Shown here: positions 33,201-44,305 of the stretch, piece by piece
How the letters are laid out: every line of letters begins with the position of its first letter
Position numbering within the stretch: the stretch's first letter is position 1
Assembly (NCBI GenBank): GCA_023525975.1
Contig: CM042038.1
Coordinates: 9,239,272 to 9,303,271, forward strand
Direction of reading: 5' to 3'
DNA length: 64,000 nucleotides
DNA from: Smallanthus sonchifolius
Lineage: Eukaryota > Streptophyta > Magnoliopsida > Asterales > Asteraceae
The notes under the pieces: generated by a model
The model's database searches: none
Seen by the model: only the letters and a program-made list of their open reading frames with translations
What the model was told of the DNA's origin: nothing
Program-made: the position numbers and the translations under genes

Positions 33201-36134
33201 CTACCTGTTTTACAAACTCTGTAGCCACATTAAGAAAATCTTGCCAGCCCCTATGATCGGCAATAATATTAAAATCAATCCTGTGTCGCCTTACCATGAG
33301 TAGGGAATCCCTAAAACGCCCTTGAACCAAAGCATTAACGATTGATTCTAGTACCAATTTTCTTGGATAAATGCTTTCTAAATTTCCACGGGTTGTTTGT
33401 ATAATAACAGCAGATTCATCTCCATGCACAACTCCCAAGATTTTGGAACCTTTCTCCCATATTTGAATAAACTTCTTTCCTTCTTCTGCATTTTTTCTGG
33501 TTATTACAACTGGTACAAAATTGCCATATTTGACCTCCATTTGACCAAGCACAATATCACGAATCTCAACAGCATATAACAAGTCTTGTTTGGTTGCAAG
33601 AATCAAATGCGTTATGGTTTGATTGGTGGAATTTGAGTACAACGAGAAGCTGCTACAGTTGTTACATAACACATTCTCATTCACATGCAGTTTACCGTTG
33701 TTATCGAGCCCGAACATTAAAATAGGGTCAGAATTCGGCAACCCAAAATCTTCAACGTACCCCACACTCATCCATGGGCAGAAAGATGAGAACCGCAAAT
33801 TGCTGCGCTCATGAAGGGAAAAACCTGTTTCATACTCAAAAATATTCCCACCATTTAACTGAACAAAAGCTGACTGTTTTTTAATCGGGTTAGAAACGAG
33901 CCCGGTCACCAAACTCTCCATAGGAAGTTTGTTAACAATTTTTGCATCAAATCCAGAACCTGTTACTGAGCCCGGAATATGATCCTCAGAGCATATGAGT
34001 TCAAGTTCCTGAATATAGTATTTTGAAAACTCTTTATTATCTAAAGGTTCTAAAATAACACCAAGAAGCACGTGTGAGTCCAGCCATGTGAGATGAAGAA
34101 AAGAATTCAGATCATCAGTTATACACAACTCAATCCGAAATACTTCACCTTCTAGATCTTGCCAGGTGTCAAGTCCAGGAAGCTCCACAACAGACAAACT
34201 GCCATCTGTCAAAGATGCTGCCAAGATGTTCTTAGAATTCTTGGACCAAAAAGCTGTTTCTCTAACTGAACAAGGAAACTGAAGCTGAAAGAGATACATA
34301 GGAGGCGGGATTAGGGCTAAAGAAAGGGGGGTTACCAAAATCTTTGATCCGTCAACAACTAATGCAACTGAATTATCAGTAACTGATGAAATCCAGATAA
34401 AATTATAAACTTTGATTAAGCCTTCAAGAGTCCAACTTATTAGATTTAGAGGTTTTACTGGGTCCCACATGAATCTCACTTCCTCCTCTTTTAAGTACCT
34501 AATTTCTTGTTTTAAATACCAATGGTTGTTGCTGAAAAACCATATCTTAATGGAATCACAAGTTTTTGTTCTAACAATAGCAGCAAGCAAATCTGAATTA
34601 CAATTCCATTTTAGATTCTCAATAGTTGCATCAATTCCCTCAGTTACAGTAAATGAGCTCCTTTCTAACCCGTTTTTCTCAAAGAAAGTTATCTTTTTAT
34701 CACAAACAGCAGCAATTTTTGCTCCAGATGGCATCCATTCCACAATTTCTCCCATAAAAGCCTTGGGCTCTGAAACTGAATGCAAGTTACCCGTGTCTCG
34801 TTCCCATATTTTAAGCTTTTTATGCAAAGATTTTGATATCGAGCTTATAATAGCAAAGAATTTCCCGTCACCTCGCCAGGTGGCGGGACTTCCGGGTGTA
34901 CAATCCGAGTGCAGACATTGATCACCTGAGACTAACTTTAGTGCTTGTATCAAAATTCTAATCAAGAAATAGCAGAAGGCACAAACTTTTCTATGTAGAA
35001 GTTAATGCATGGGTTTAAAAACTTGTCTTTTTTGTGCATGTTTAGCGATTTTATTAGCACACACTCGTCCACAAAGCAGCTTTTCTTTTCACCAGTTTTT
35101 ACCCAAAATCATTGTTTTTAGCTAATTAAGTGACTTTCATTCAGATTATGTTTTATGAAAATATCTCCTTAAATGTCCTGACAGAATGAATGAAGAATAA
35201 ACCTAATAAAAAATTAGTAATGACTGGCGGTGATTCATGTATCAAAATAGAAAAACAACTTCTTAAATTCCATGTTTAAGAAAGTAAAGCTCAAAAAGAT
35301 AACTTAACAAAATGTGGTAAAATCCTTACTTAAGTCAGCATCATCAATATGATCTTCAAGTGGTGTCTCATACAACAAGTCCCAGTCATGAGTCATTACC
35401 AACATTTGGCATATCCCAGGTATAATACAAAGCAAATCACCATCTGGACTCGGTGAAATAGACTTAACACCACCTTCCACTCTGCCCACATCCTCCAATG
35501 CCCTATCATCCACATTATATAGTAACAAATCACCACTTGAAGTTCCAATAATGAGTGATTCTTTCTCCATGAGATACTCCATGGAAGTAATAGAGTCACC
35601 AGCATCAAGATCAACAGCCTCAACCAGATTCGCTGATGACAGTGATTCCTCATTCTGCAAATTCCATCATTTTGTTAGATTCTAAGCAGTGTCTTACAGA
35701 TAAAAAGTCTGATTAGATTGTATTGTAGTTAGATATTATTCATCCTCAACACCTAACATAAATCTAGTTCATCATATTCACATCAGGATACTGTTAGCTC
35801 TGCTCAAAATGATATTCAACATCTATAATCTTACAGAACACTCAGATTGAAATCAATCAATCATAATCGCACATAACTAATCTTCTCAACAAATTTCATT
35901 GTATATAAGTGTTAATCATATTTTGATTTACGACACACTGTAAAATACTCAAAAGAGTAAAAACTTAAGTCTTACTTGAGATGAAGAAAGATGAACGGTG
36001 TAAATTGAGTTAGCAGAAGACGCGAAGAAGAACCGATTCCGCTCGATGTCGAAAGCGGTGCAACGAATCACTTCATTTTCCGATTGTAATCGGAGGTTAG
36101 ATGACAGCTCCGATGACAGCTTCAGATTCTTCAT
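30202..36134 (-). CDS. ELP1: Elongator complex subunit 1 (ELP1/IKAP; ELO2 in Arabidopsis)
   Basis: Six minus-strand exons: 35976-36134, 35330-35654, 32678-34925, 31132-31878, 30903-30998 and 30202-30517. All have GT..AG borders and phases that fit, totalling 3891 bases (1296 residues; the Arabidopsis protein is about 1320). The start MKNLKLSSELSSNLRL and FFFASSANSIYTVHL match the plant ELP1 N-terminus. Residues about 1-740 form the two WD40-like propellers (ATWRGDGKFFAIIS, LKIWERDTGNLHSVSE). The alpha-helical TPR-like part follows (YEKALQHIVAAGDTYFEDC, FEDAATTYLCCNNLEKAL). A basic stretch KRGIRRQKKKGKIRAG sits near residue 1175, then the C-terminal dimerisation region. ELP1 is the scaffold of the six-subunit Elongator, which modifies wobble uridines in tRNA and has transcription-linked roles. 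No internal stop or shift was found. A MULE MITE sits about 150 bases upstream of the start codon. Confidence 0.95.
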
Positions 36135-36285
36135 CTTCTCTGAAAATTCAGAACACAGTGTGAGTTTAGTGAGCAGAAGATGGACTCTAATTTGGGATTT
36201 AACGTGCCCTAGATTCTGCTTAGGGCTTTCAAAGGGTTTATGGCGCTGACCAGGATGAGGGTTTGTATTTTCATTTTATTTTAAA

Positions 36286-36774
36286 GAGTTAGTTACATAA
36301 TTGGCCCCTGTGGTTTGATAAATTTACATTTTTGACCCCCCATGTTTTAAAAATTATAAATTTAACCCAAACTTTTGACACTTGGTTGCGTCTTTAATCC
36401 TTGGTGTTAACACCAGTTAGTTTTTAACGAAAAGTTAGCCTATATGTCATCCACCTCCACGTGACTTACGATTGCAAAATTAATTTAATTTAAAAAGTGA
36501 TTTAAAATTAGTAAAAATGAGTGATTTTTAATGACTTTTACATATTTTTTTATAATTCTTTAATGATTTTAACTCATTTTTAGAGTTAAATTTGCAATTG
36601 TAAGTCACGTGGATGGCACATGGGCTAACTTTTCGTTAAAAAACTAACTAGTGTTAACATCAGGGGCTAAAGGTGCAACCAGGTCTCAAAAGTGTGGGTT
36701 AAATTTGTAATTTTAAAACCTAGGGGCAAACATTGATTTAACTAAACCACATAGGCTATTTATGTAATTAACTC
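36286..36774. mobile_element. MULE-type MITE upstream of ELP1
   Basis: Long inverted arms begin GAGTTAGTTACATAA.TGGCCC on the left and end TATGTAATTAACTC on the right. Further in, CCACGTGACTTACGATTGCAA is mirrored by GTAAGTCACGTGG. Flanking 9-mers TATTTTAAA and TTTTTTAAA match at 8 of 9. Same family as 1798-2090. It lies only 152 bases from the ELP1 start codon, so it may overlap its promoter or 5' leader. Confidence 0.75.
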
Positions 36775-39136
36775 TTTTTTAAACAAAGTAACTAATTATT
36801 TTTCCACTTTTACTTAATTTTCACATTAATAACCTATTAAAAGATATCAATAACCAATGATTTGGTTTTAAACCTTTTAATAATAGCTGATTTTTCGGTT
36901 TGATTTTGGTTACAAACGAATTAAGCGAACCGAACCGAACCGGTTCATTATTTAAAAGTAAAAAATTTGAATTGCATTCACCTATTGGAATATGCTTTTG
37001 TTAGAATGTTAATCTTTAAGTAAACAATAAATTCCAAAACTTCAGGTCAGGTTGTATTAAATATCATATATGTCTTAAGCATGACTGAATTAGCCATAGA
37101 TAAAACCACGTGGTGAATCGATTAACCTAACCATTTCATATATTTAACTGATAAGCAAAATCCCAAATTAACCAAACTGGTTGGTTATGCATTTCAAAAT
37201 AACAGAAGCTTTCAGTCATAATTCGTCGTACCTCCATTCTCGATTCTCTTTACCAAAATATGTCGAACTCAATAAAGCGTAGGCGTGAATATAATGTTGT
37301 CATCGACAACACTCTTCGGAATCCGATTACGTTGGTTATTAGACATCAAGACAATCAAATAACAATTTATAATAAAATTCCATGTGTGTATATTTGTGTT
37401 ATTTGTTTTTTATAGTTTGTTATAGCAAATAAAGTTCTTTTAAAAACTTCCTACCGAACAAGGATTGGTTGTTTGCTATGCATCTGTTTCGGCCGCAACG
37501 CGCCAAGCAAAAATACTAGTTAAAAATATTTAATGTGTTATACTGTTATGTTTCAATCGAAAATGGAAATAATTAATTAGTAAAACTTTTGAATCAAATT
37601 GATTATCATTAATATAGTCCACCGTCAATCTATAACCGACGTTATAAACCTATTTTAAATTCCCACGTAAAATTGTTTTAATAGTGATTATATGTTTCCT
37701 TCTATTTACTAAAATTGCTCTAACTCTTACTAGAACTTCGTTGGAACCATAATTAAATTGGCCTCTGGTTTTATAAACCGTTCACAACACCTGATTTTAA
37801 TTTCTATTCGGAGACTGCATAACGCGGAATATTACAACGTGCGAAGAACTCATTAGAGATCTTTGGTTAATCTTTTTTCAACATTAAGGTAAGGTTAACC
37901 TATTATGATTATATTTACAGTATGGATTACTTTATTGATATGATTTTAAGTATGGAATTAGTTTGAATGTTATTATGATCGATACGATTTTTTTTGGACC
38001 CGCAACAATTAGTTTTGATTTTTGTTATATGTTTTGATGAATATATATTTTATCGACCGTTTTATATGATTTTAAGTATGGTGCGTCCATAGTGCAAACA
38101 CTTTGGGGCAGTACACTTTCCAAATCGATGAGGACAGGACAATAGGAGTAACCAGTAAACCCAAACGTTCGAGCAAAAACATAGCAAAACGAACATCAAA
38201 CAGTTGGTTCGTGACAACACACTTCACACTTAACCTATAAACCCCAAAACATGTCGTGTAAGCGGAATACTATACATAATGAATAGATGTACCAAAAGAA
38301 GATGATACACAAATTTAACCAGGAATATATTTTTTTTCAATAAACTATAAAATATCATGTTTTAAATTGTTGAAGTCAAACTTTTCCAAGTAAAATCAAA
38401 GTTTGATGTGAATGTCCAAATCGATCATTACTTAAAATAGCCGTTCGTCTTTTATCTTTTTAACTATGGTTCTCTCAACTTCTAAAATACATGTTAAAAA
38501 CATTCAGTTTATGATGATGAGCTCATATTCTAAAACATTTAAATAGTTCAAAACCAAAACCTTTTACTTCACAATTCAAAGAGATCATGAAAAAACTTAA
38601 TAAGGTTCACATATTTTTACAAAACTTTACCGCCTTAAAAGTAAAGTAAAGTAAATCGACCGACAGAAGCAAGAGCAAATGAATCTTTTGCTTTGCTTCT
38701 GTCGATTAATTTGCTAGGATAAATGGTTGTCGAGAGACTTTTGTGAGAAAAACAAGAAATTATGTTGGTTTTTTATATATAAAAATTTGTTGAGGGACTT
38801 TTATAAGAAAAATCATAAAGTATATTGGTTTTTTATGGCATTTGCCCTATAACCTAATAACAATTATTGGTCGTCGATTTTATTGTTCTTCTAGAACTGT
38901 AAGCTTGCTATTCACTTTCGTTTTTTCATAATGTTAGCAAGGATCATATCGTGGTTTTGTTGGTTTGGTGTATCCTCTAGTGAGTCCAAGAGTTGTTGGA
39001 ATCATACATATCCATCAACAATCATGAAGTCATGACAAGAACAAACAGCGGCGAAGCTTAAAAAGACGCAGGGGGGTCGGGATTTTTTTTTCTATCAGGG
39101 GGGTCAGAACTATAATATTTTTCACAAATCTATTCA
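36775..39136. other. Intergenic DNA; possible Helitron 3' end and a short hairpin
   Basis: GGCCGCAACGCGCC followed by AAGCAAAAATACTAGT at about 37490-37520 looks like a Helitron terminus (GC hairpin, then CTAG before T), but no start was found. At 38656-38708, CGACAGAAGCAAGAGCAAA and TTTTGCTTTGCTTCTGTCGA form a near-perfect stem with a 6-base loop. A GAACCGAACCGAACCGGTTC tract lies near 36927. No gene is recognised. Confidence 0.4.
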
Positions 39137-39370
39137 ATTGATTGGGTTAAATGTATTTTCATAGACCTTCTTCCAAGTGTCTAGCCAGCAAACTTCAATA
39201 ACCCAAGATTATGGAATGCCAACATCAATGTCATGTTAGGCCATGTTCAAGTAGACTATCACTGCATACTTACATGGTATGTCAGTCAGCCCCACTTTCT
39301 ATATGAACAAGTTTTTGGGTAACATTAACTACACATTGATCTAATGAAGGCCTACTAACCTAATATTTTC
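39137..39370. repeat. First copy of a 234-bp tandem duplication
   Basis: The segment starting ATTGATTGGGTTAAATG recurs from 39371, with a one-base indel (ACCTTCTT versus ACCTTTCTT). The second copy is split by the solo LTR: it runs 39371-39450 and continues 42574-42729. The unit itself is of unknown origin. Confidence 0.9.
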
Positions 39371-39450
39371 ATTGATTGGGTTAAATGTATTTTCATAGAC
39401 CTTTCTTCCAAGTGTCTAGCCAGCAAACTTCAATAACCCAAGATTATGGA

Positions 39451-39548
39451 TGTAATATTCCGAATTTTTCGATGTACCTTTTTCTAAACGCTTGCCCATA
39501 TTATTGAATTAAACTCGAATCCTTATTTAAAACTATTTCTAAAAAAAA

Positions 39549-39587
<39 letters not shown>

Positions 39588-39627
39588 TATTTGATATGGA
39601 TTCAAGGAAAAACAATTATACTTATAC

Positions 39628-39661
<34 letters not shown>

Positions 39662-42573
39662 TTTATAAACAAAATATCATTTAAATTCTCAAAACTTTAC
39701 AAGTTCGTAATTACTTAAAGTTATTAATAGATTTTATAAAATATTTTATAAAATTTAATCACTTGAGAAAAACTTATTAAAATTTTAAACATATATACAT
39801 TTGATTTTATAAAAGTTCAGGGACCAAAACTGTCAAGTAATGAAACTTGTTTTAAACTAAAATCCTACTTTTAAACATAAAGTGTTAAAACTGGGAAACC
39901 ACAAGGACCTGTTTTGCAATTTCACTAAACTTCTGAAACCAAAAACGGTCCCAGGTTCGACTCCCGCTAACACCCGGTTTTGAGCTCGATTTATCCGAAA
40001 TCGCGTTTCCGTCCAAATTCAATGAACCTCGGGCTTCCTTTCGCGCATGCGACCTTGCCTCGAGGTGTATCAATGCTCGGATCCAACTTTAACCACGCGT
40101 ATTTCGAATTCAAACTCGTTTTCTTACAACCGTAAACTCCCCAACGGTACCACCATTAAATGACGAATTTGACTATAAAAACCAGTTGGAACCCATAAAC
40201 GACAACACAATCTATCTTCCCATTCCCTTATTTCCATCAAATCGCGCCTACACTGCTCGATTGGATCTCCGGTCAGTCGCTCAAGAGTTGGTACCCGTTC
40301 TCACTCATATCGGCACCTTATCAGGTAATTTCGATGGCCATCTTCTTCGTTTTCATCATCTAATCAAAAGCTCTCTGTCAATTTACGAAGACAGAGGGAT
40401 AAATTGTGGTGTATTTAAGGATCTAGTTTCTAGGGTTCATATCAATTTGGGGGCCAATCTGAGTCATCGTTTAAAAGATTTCAATTTCTTAGTAAACACA
40501 AATGAGGCAGTAGTCGAGATGGTTAAACTCGTGTGTGTGTTCGTGACCCGGGGCAGACTCGAGTTCGATTCGGTCTGGCCCCAGGTTTTTGTTTTCTATT
40601 TTTTGTGCCTCTTTAAAAACAGATTTAGACTTGTAATAATTTTTATAAATTATGTCAAACTTATATAAACCTAAAAACGATTTTTATCTACACTTTTACA
40701 TTCTGGAACATTTTTAATTAAGTAAAACTTAGTTAAACCTATAATTAATTAAATCTTTAATTTTGGTTTTAATTTCATAAAAATACTTTTAAAACTTTTA
40801 TAAAATCTATAATCTCACGAAAACTAATTATTTAAAATACACTTAATATATTATTTGTATCTTAAATTAAAAGAGTTCTTTTATTCTAATCTTTAATATA
40901 AACTTGTAAACTTTTAAACTTATATGATTTTTGTAAGATTAGAAGAGTTATAGAATTTATTTAAAAAGCAGAAACTTATAAGTTTATAAATTTATACACT
41001 TTATATAAACATAAATCTATTTGCTTAACTATACTTTATTTGCTTCCTAAATAAATATCAACTTATGAAGCTAAATGAAAACTTTAAATATTATGAACTT
41101 GTAAACTTTAATACCTTAAGAAACTTTATTTTAAAAACGTGTATAAATTCATATACAATTTGAATACTTATAAGCTTATTATTTTAAACGCAAGCTTTAT
41201 TTAAAGTCTTATAAACTTATGGATTCCATTTTAGACTTTAAAAATAGTTATAAACTTATAGCTAAAATATAACCATTATAAGAAATTCTATTTAAACATA
41301 ATTATTTATGCTTACAATTTCATATTATTTAAACTTAGCACATTTTAAACATTATTTATTTACAAGTTAAATTGTGAAATTTATCATCTAAATACTTTAA
41401 ATGATTAAACAGAATATTTATTCTTATAAGATAAGTATTTATCCTTGATAATCATTTATTCTTAAATAATTATCCTTAATCACTACTTGGTCTTTAAATA
41501 CTTTGTATTTAATAATTATTTTACTTTTGAAATAATTATTATTTATTTTTAATCCTTATCTTAAATAATTATTTTAAACAATAATTACTTTAAACTATTA
41601 ATTTATTTAAACTTTGAAATCCAAGTCTAGTATGACTCATTCAAAACCTTATTAAAACTCGACTTAAACTTTATAAACACAATCATTCCCGTCTCCCATT
41701 TGGAACCCTAGTCGATCTTGAAATCCTAGATCCTTACCATAGACTTATAGGATCATACTTGAATCTTTAAACTTGCATACTTAGGCTTATCGTGAGGATA
41801 TTCTCCCTCCAAGTCTTGCAAATACTTATCCGTGTTGGATACTATTCATCATCCATGTGAGTATACTTAGCCCCTTTTTTTCCTTTTTATGCTTTTGGGG
41901 TGAAACATGTTCACAAATTCTTAAACTTATACAATTCTTGTACAACTATGACTACGTGTTTATTCTTATGTTAAACTTGAGACTTGTATGCTTAGATTAA
42001 ACTTAAAACTAGCACATTCATTAGCTTTGATCAAGCCGATAGTAACAATGATAGATCTATTGCATTTGACCAATCCACCTTGATTGATTGACCCCTTCGG
42101 GGGGGAGCCCTTGGTGTTTGTTACTACATTAAACTTTAAACTTGAGACTTATAAGGGTAACCTGCGGGTTATGCCTAAACTTGGTTGGAGGGTTGATGTG
42201 CATAATATTTAAGATACTTGTTTTCTCATACTTACATTATAGAATGCACAAATCATAGTGAATTGTAATTCTTTTCAAATACTTGTTAAACTGTGTCAAA
42301 ACCTTTGTATCTCACCAACTATTTTGTAGTTGACAGATTCTTTCACATGTTTCAGGTACTACAATATGAGACTTTATTGTGATCACATAGGATGCTTGGA
42401 CCTAGAATGCTTAATCAATTAGACTTGTATTCTTGCTATGTATTTGATTTATTCTTTGTATTGGAACCTTGAAGTTATTTAATAAAATTATTTAAACTTT
42501 AATAATTAACCTTGTGCTATTGAACAACCGCGTCCGCCCCGACGTATAATCCGTCGTTGGTTGGGGTGTGACA
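39451..42573 (+). mobile_element. Solo LTR of a Tekay-like chromovirus, 3.1 kb
   Basis: Begins TGTAATATTCCGAA and ends GGTTGGGGTGTGACA, bounded by an exact 5-bp duplication ATGGA (39446-39450 and 42574-42578). Its 3' terminal motif matches the LTR remnant at 1-720 and the chromovirus LTR at 55596-58565. It holds no gag or pol, so it is the product of recombination between two LTRs. The 160-codon open frame at 40186-40668 lies wholly inside it and resembles no known protein. Microsatellites (AT)n and (GT)n sit near 39550-39660. Confidence 0.9.
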
Positions 42574-42729
42574 ATGGAATGCCAACATCAATGTCATGTT
42601 AGGCCATGTTCAAGTAGACTATCACTGCATACTTACATGGTATGTCAGTCAGCCCCACTTTCTATATGAACAAGTTTTCAGGTAACATTAACTACACATT
42701 GATCTAATGAAGGCCTACTAACCTAATAT

Positions 42730-44305
42730 TTGCTTAACCCATTCCAAATGGAAGTTGAAAAGTATACTCCATGTAGCGTTGACCAAACTTTGAATTTTTG
42801 TTGACAAAGGAAAGAAAGGGACTTATGTAAAGAGACTTTTGGTTTCTAGGAAAAGGGGAAAAAAGAAGACTAACACGGGCATGAAGATGGAGACAACACT
42901 TTTCGGTGGCGTTAGAAATGTGGAGTTAATTGAAACCAAAATAAACCATTGAAAAAGCTAAATTAAAGCTATTGAAATAAAAGAGTTATTTTGATCGAAC
43001 CATAGAGACTAGGACCGTAACTAACTCTAAAAAACAACAATAAAATTCTCTTAATTACTAAATCTTGTAATTTGATAAACCAAAATTTTCTCCTAGCTTT
43101 AATAACATCAACTTACCGAACACATATTCCACCAATTATCATTTCTCAAAATTTTAAAACAATTACTCTTGATAATAACATAATTTATTTTTATTAATCT
43201 ATAAATATATAATTACTTTTTTCATCAAGCATAATTTAAAAGTAATTTCATTCTTTTTATAATTTATAAAGCACACTTAGAAAAGAAAAAAAAAAGTTAG
43301 ATGTATAAATTTTGATTTTATTGGGCTTAGAGTGAAAGATTTGGTTTGGGCTCTGGACATACTGGGTTGGTATAGATATCGTTACACGGATGGTCGGCCC
43401 AACAAAATAGTCCAAACTGCTTCACGAAGGTCAAAATAAAAATATCGGGTAACAGGGTTTGATCTTCGGCCCAATAAAGTAACAAGTTTCGAGCCCAGCA
43501 ATACCGAAACGAATCAAAGTTTCCGAGTTGCAAAATATTCCGGTTTAGGTGGTGGTAGTCGCGTGGTTTAGGAAGCGCAGATTATTAATTGAAGAGGTAA
43601 GGTACCACACCCGATAATACGGGTCAAATACAAGCCTACAACAACCGGATCTTCATGATACGGATAGCAGAGGGACCACCCTCGATATCCCGTCCACGTG
43701 GTAGTCGTATGAAAAGCATGATGTGTGTCCACCAATCATGACATGCATAAATATGAAGAGACGTAATGTAAAATAGGTCACTCACTGTCTCTCTACTTTC
43801 TCTCGCTACTAAACTCTTAATTTCCCAGTTAGGGATCAAACTTGCAATATGGATACATCACATGGACCCTCCATGTAATTAACTCTAAAGTTCAAATAAG
43901 GCATGAACGGCTTGACTTGACGCTGCATTAATATAGCGGTTCGCAAGGGTATTCGAGGGGGAACAAGAATGAAATGTACTTGATTTGGTAGATGAAGAAA
44001 CAGTTGGAAGTACAAGCCCATCGTGACTGTTTGTTCCACATACCAAGTTGATGTAGCATCAAGGTAAAAAGTTGTTTGATGTAAGTTTGAACAAACAATT
44101 AGGGACGCGGTTGTGCTACATAGGTAAAAGATACGACTCTCAATACGCTAATGCAAACCATCGTAACCAAATCCTTTTTAACATATAACCTCGTCTGATA
44201 TGTTATCATGCAAACAGATCAGACAAGAACATTCATTCCCCCACAAAAGAAACCAACAAACAAAATGAGGAAAAAACGGGGCGATACACACTCATATTAC
44301 TATTC
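42730..44305. other. Intergenic DNA between the solo LTR and UXS
   Basis: No gene, RNA or element boundary recognised. The short open frames at 43327-44039 have no recognisable similarity. The UXS 3' untranslated region should occupy the bases just left of 44306. Confidence 0.5.

Noticed and set aside
38656..38708. MIR156 precursor
   Set aside because: Only the first eight bases match; the loop is far too short and the 3' half of the mature sequence is absent.
40186..40668. 160-codon open frame
   Set aside because: It lies entirely inside the solo LTR 39451-42573 and shows no known protein motif; LTRs do not normally encode protein.
43327..44039. Three short minus-strand frames next to UXS
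   Set aside because: They do not join by plausible splice sites to UXS or to each other and show no family similarity.
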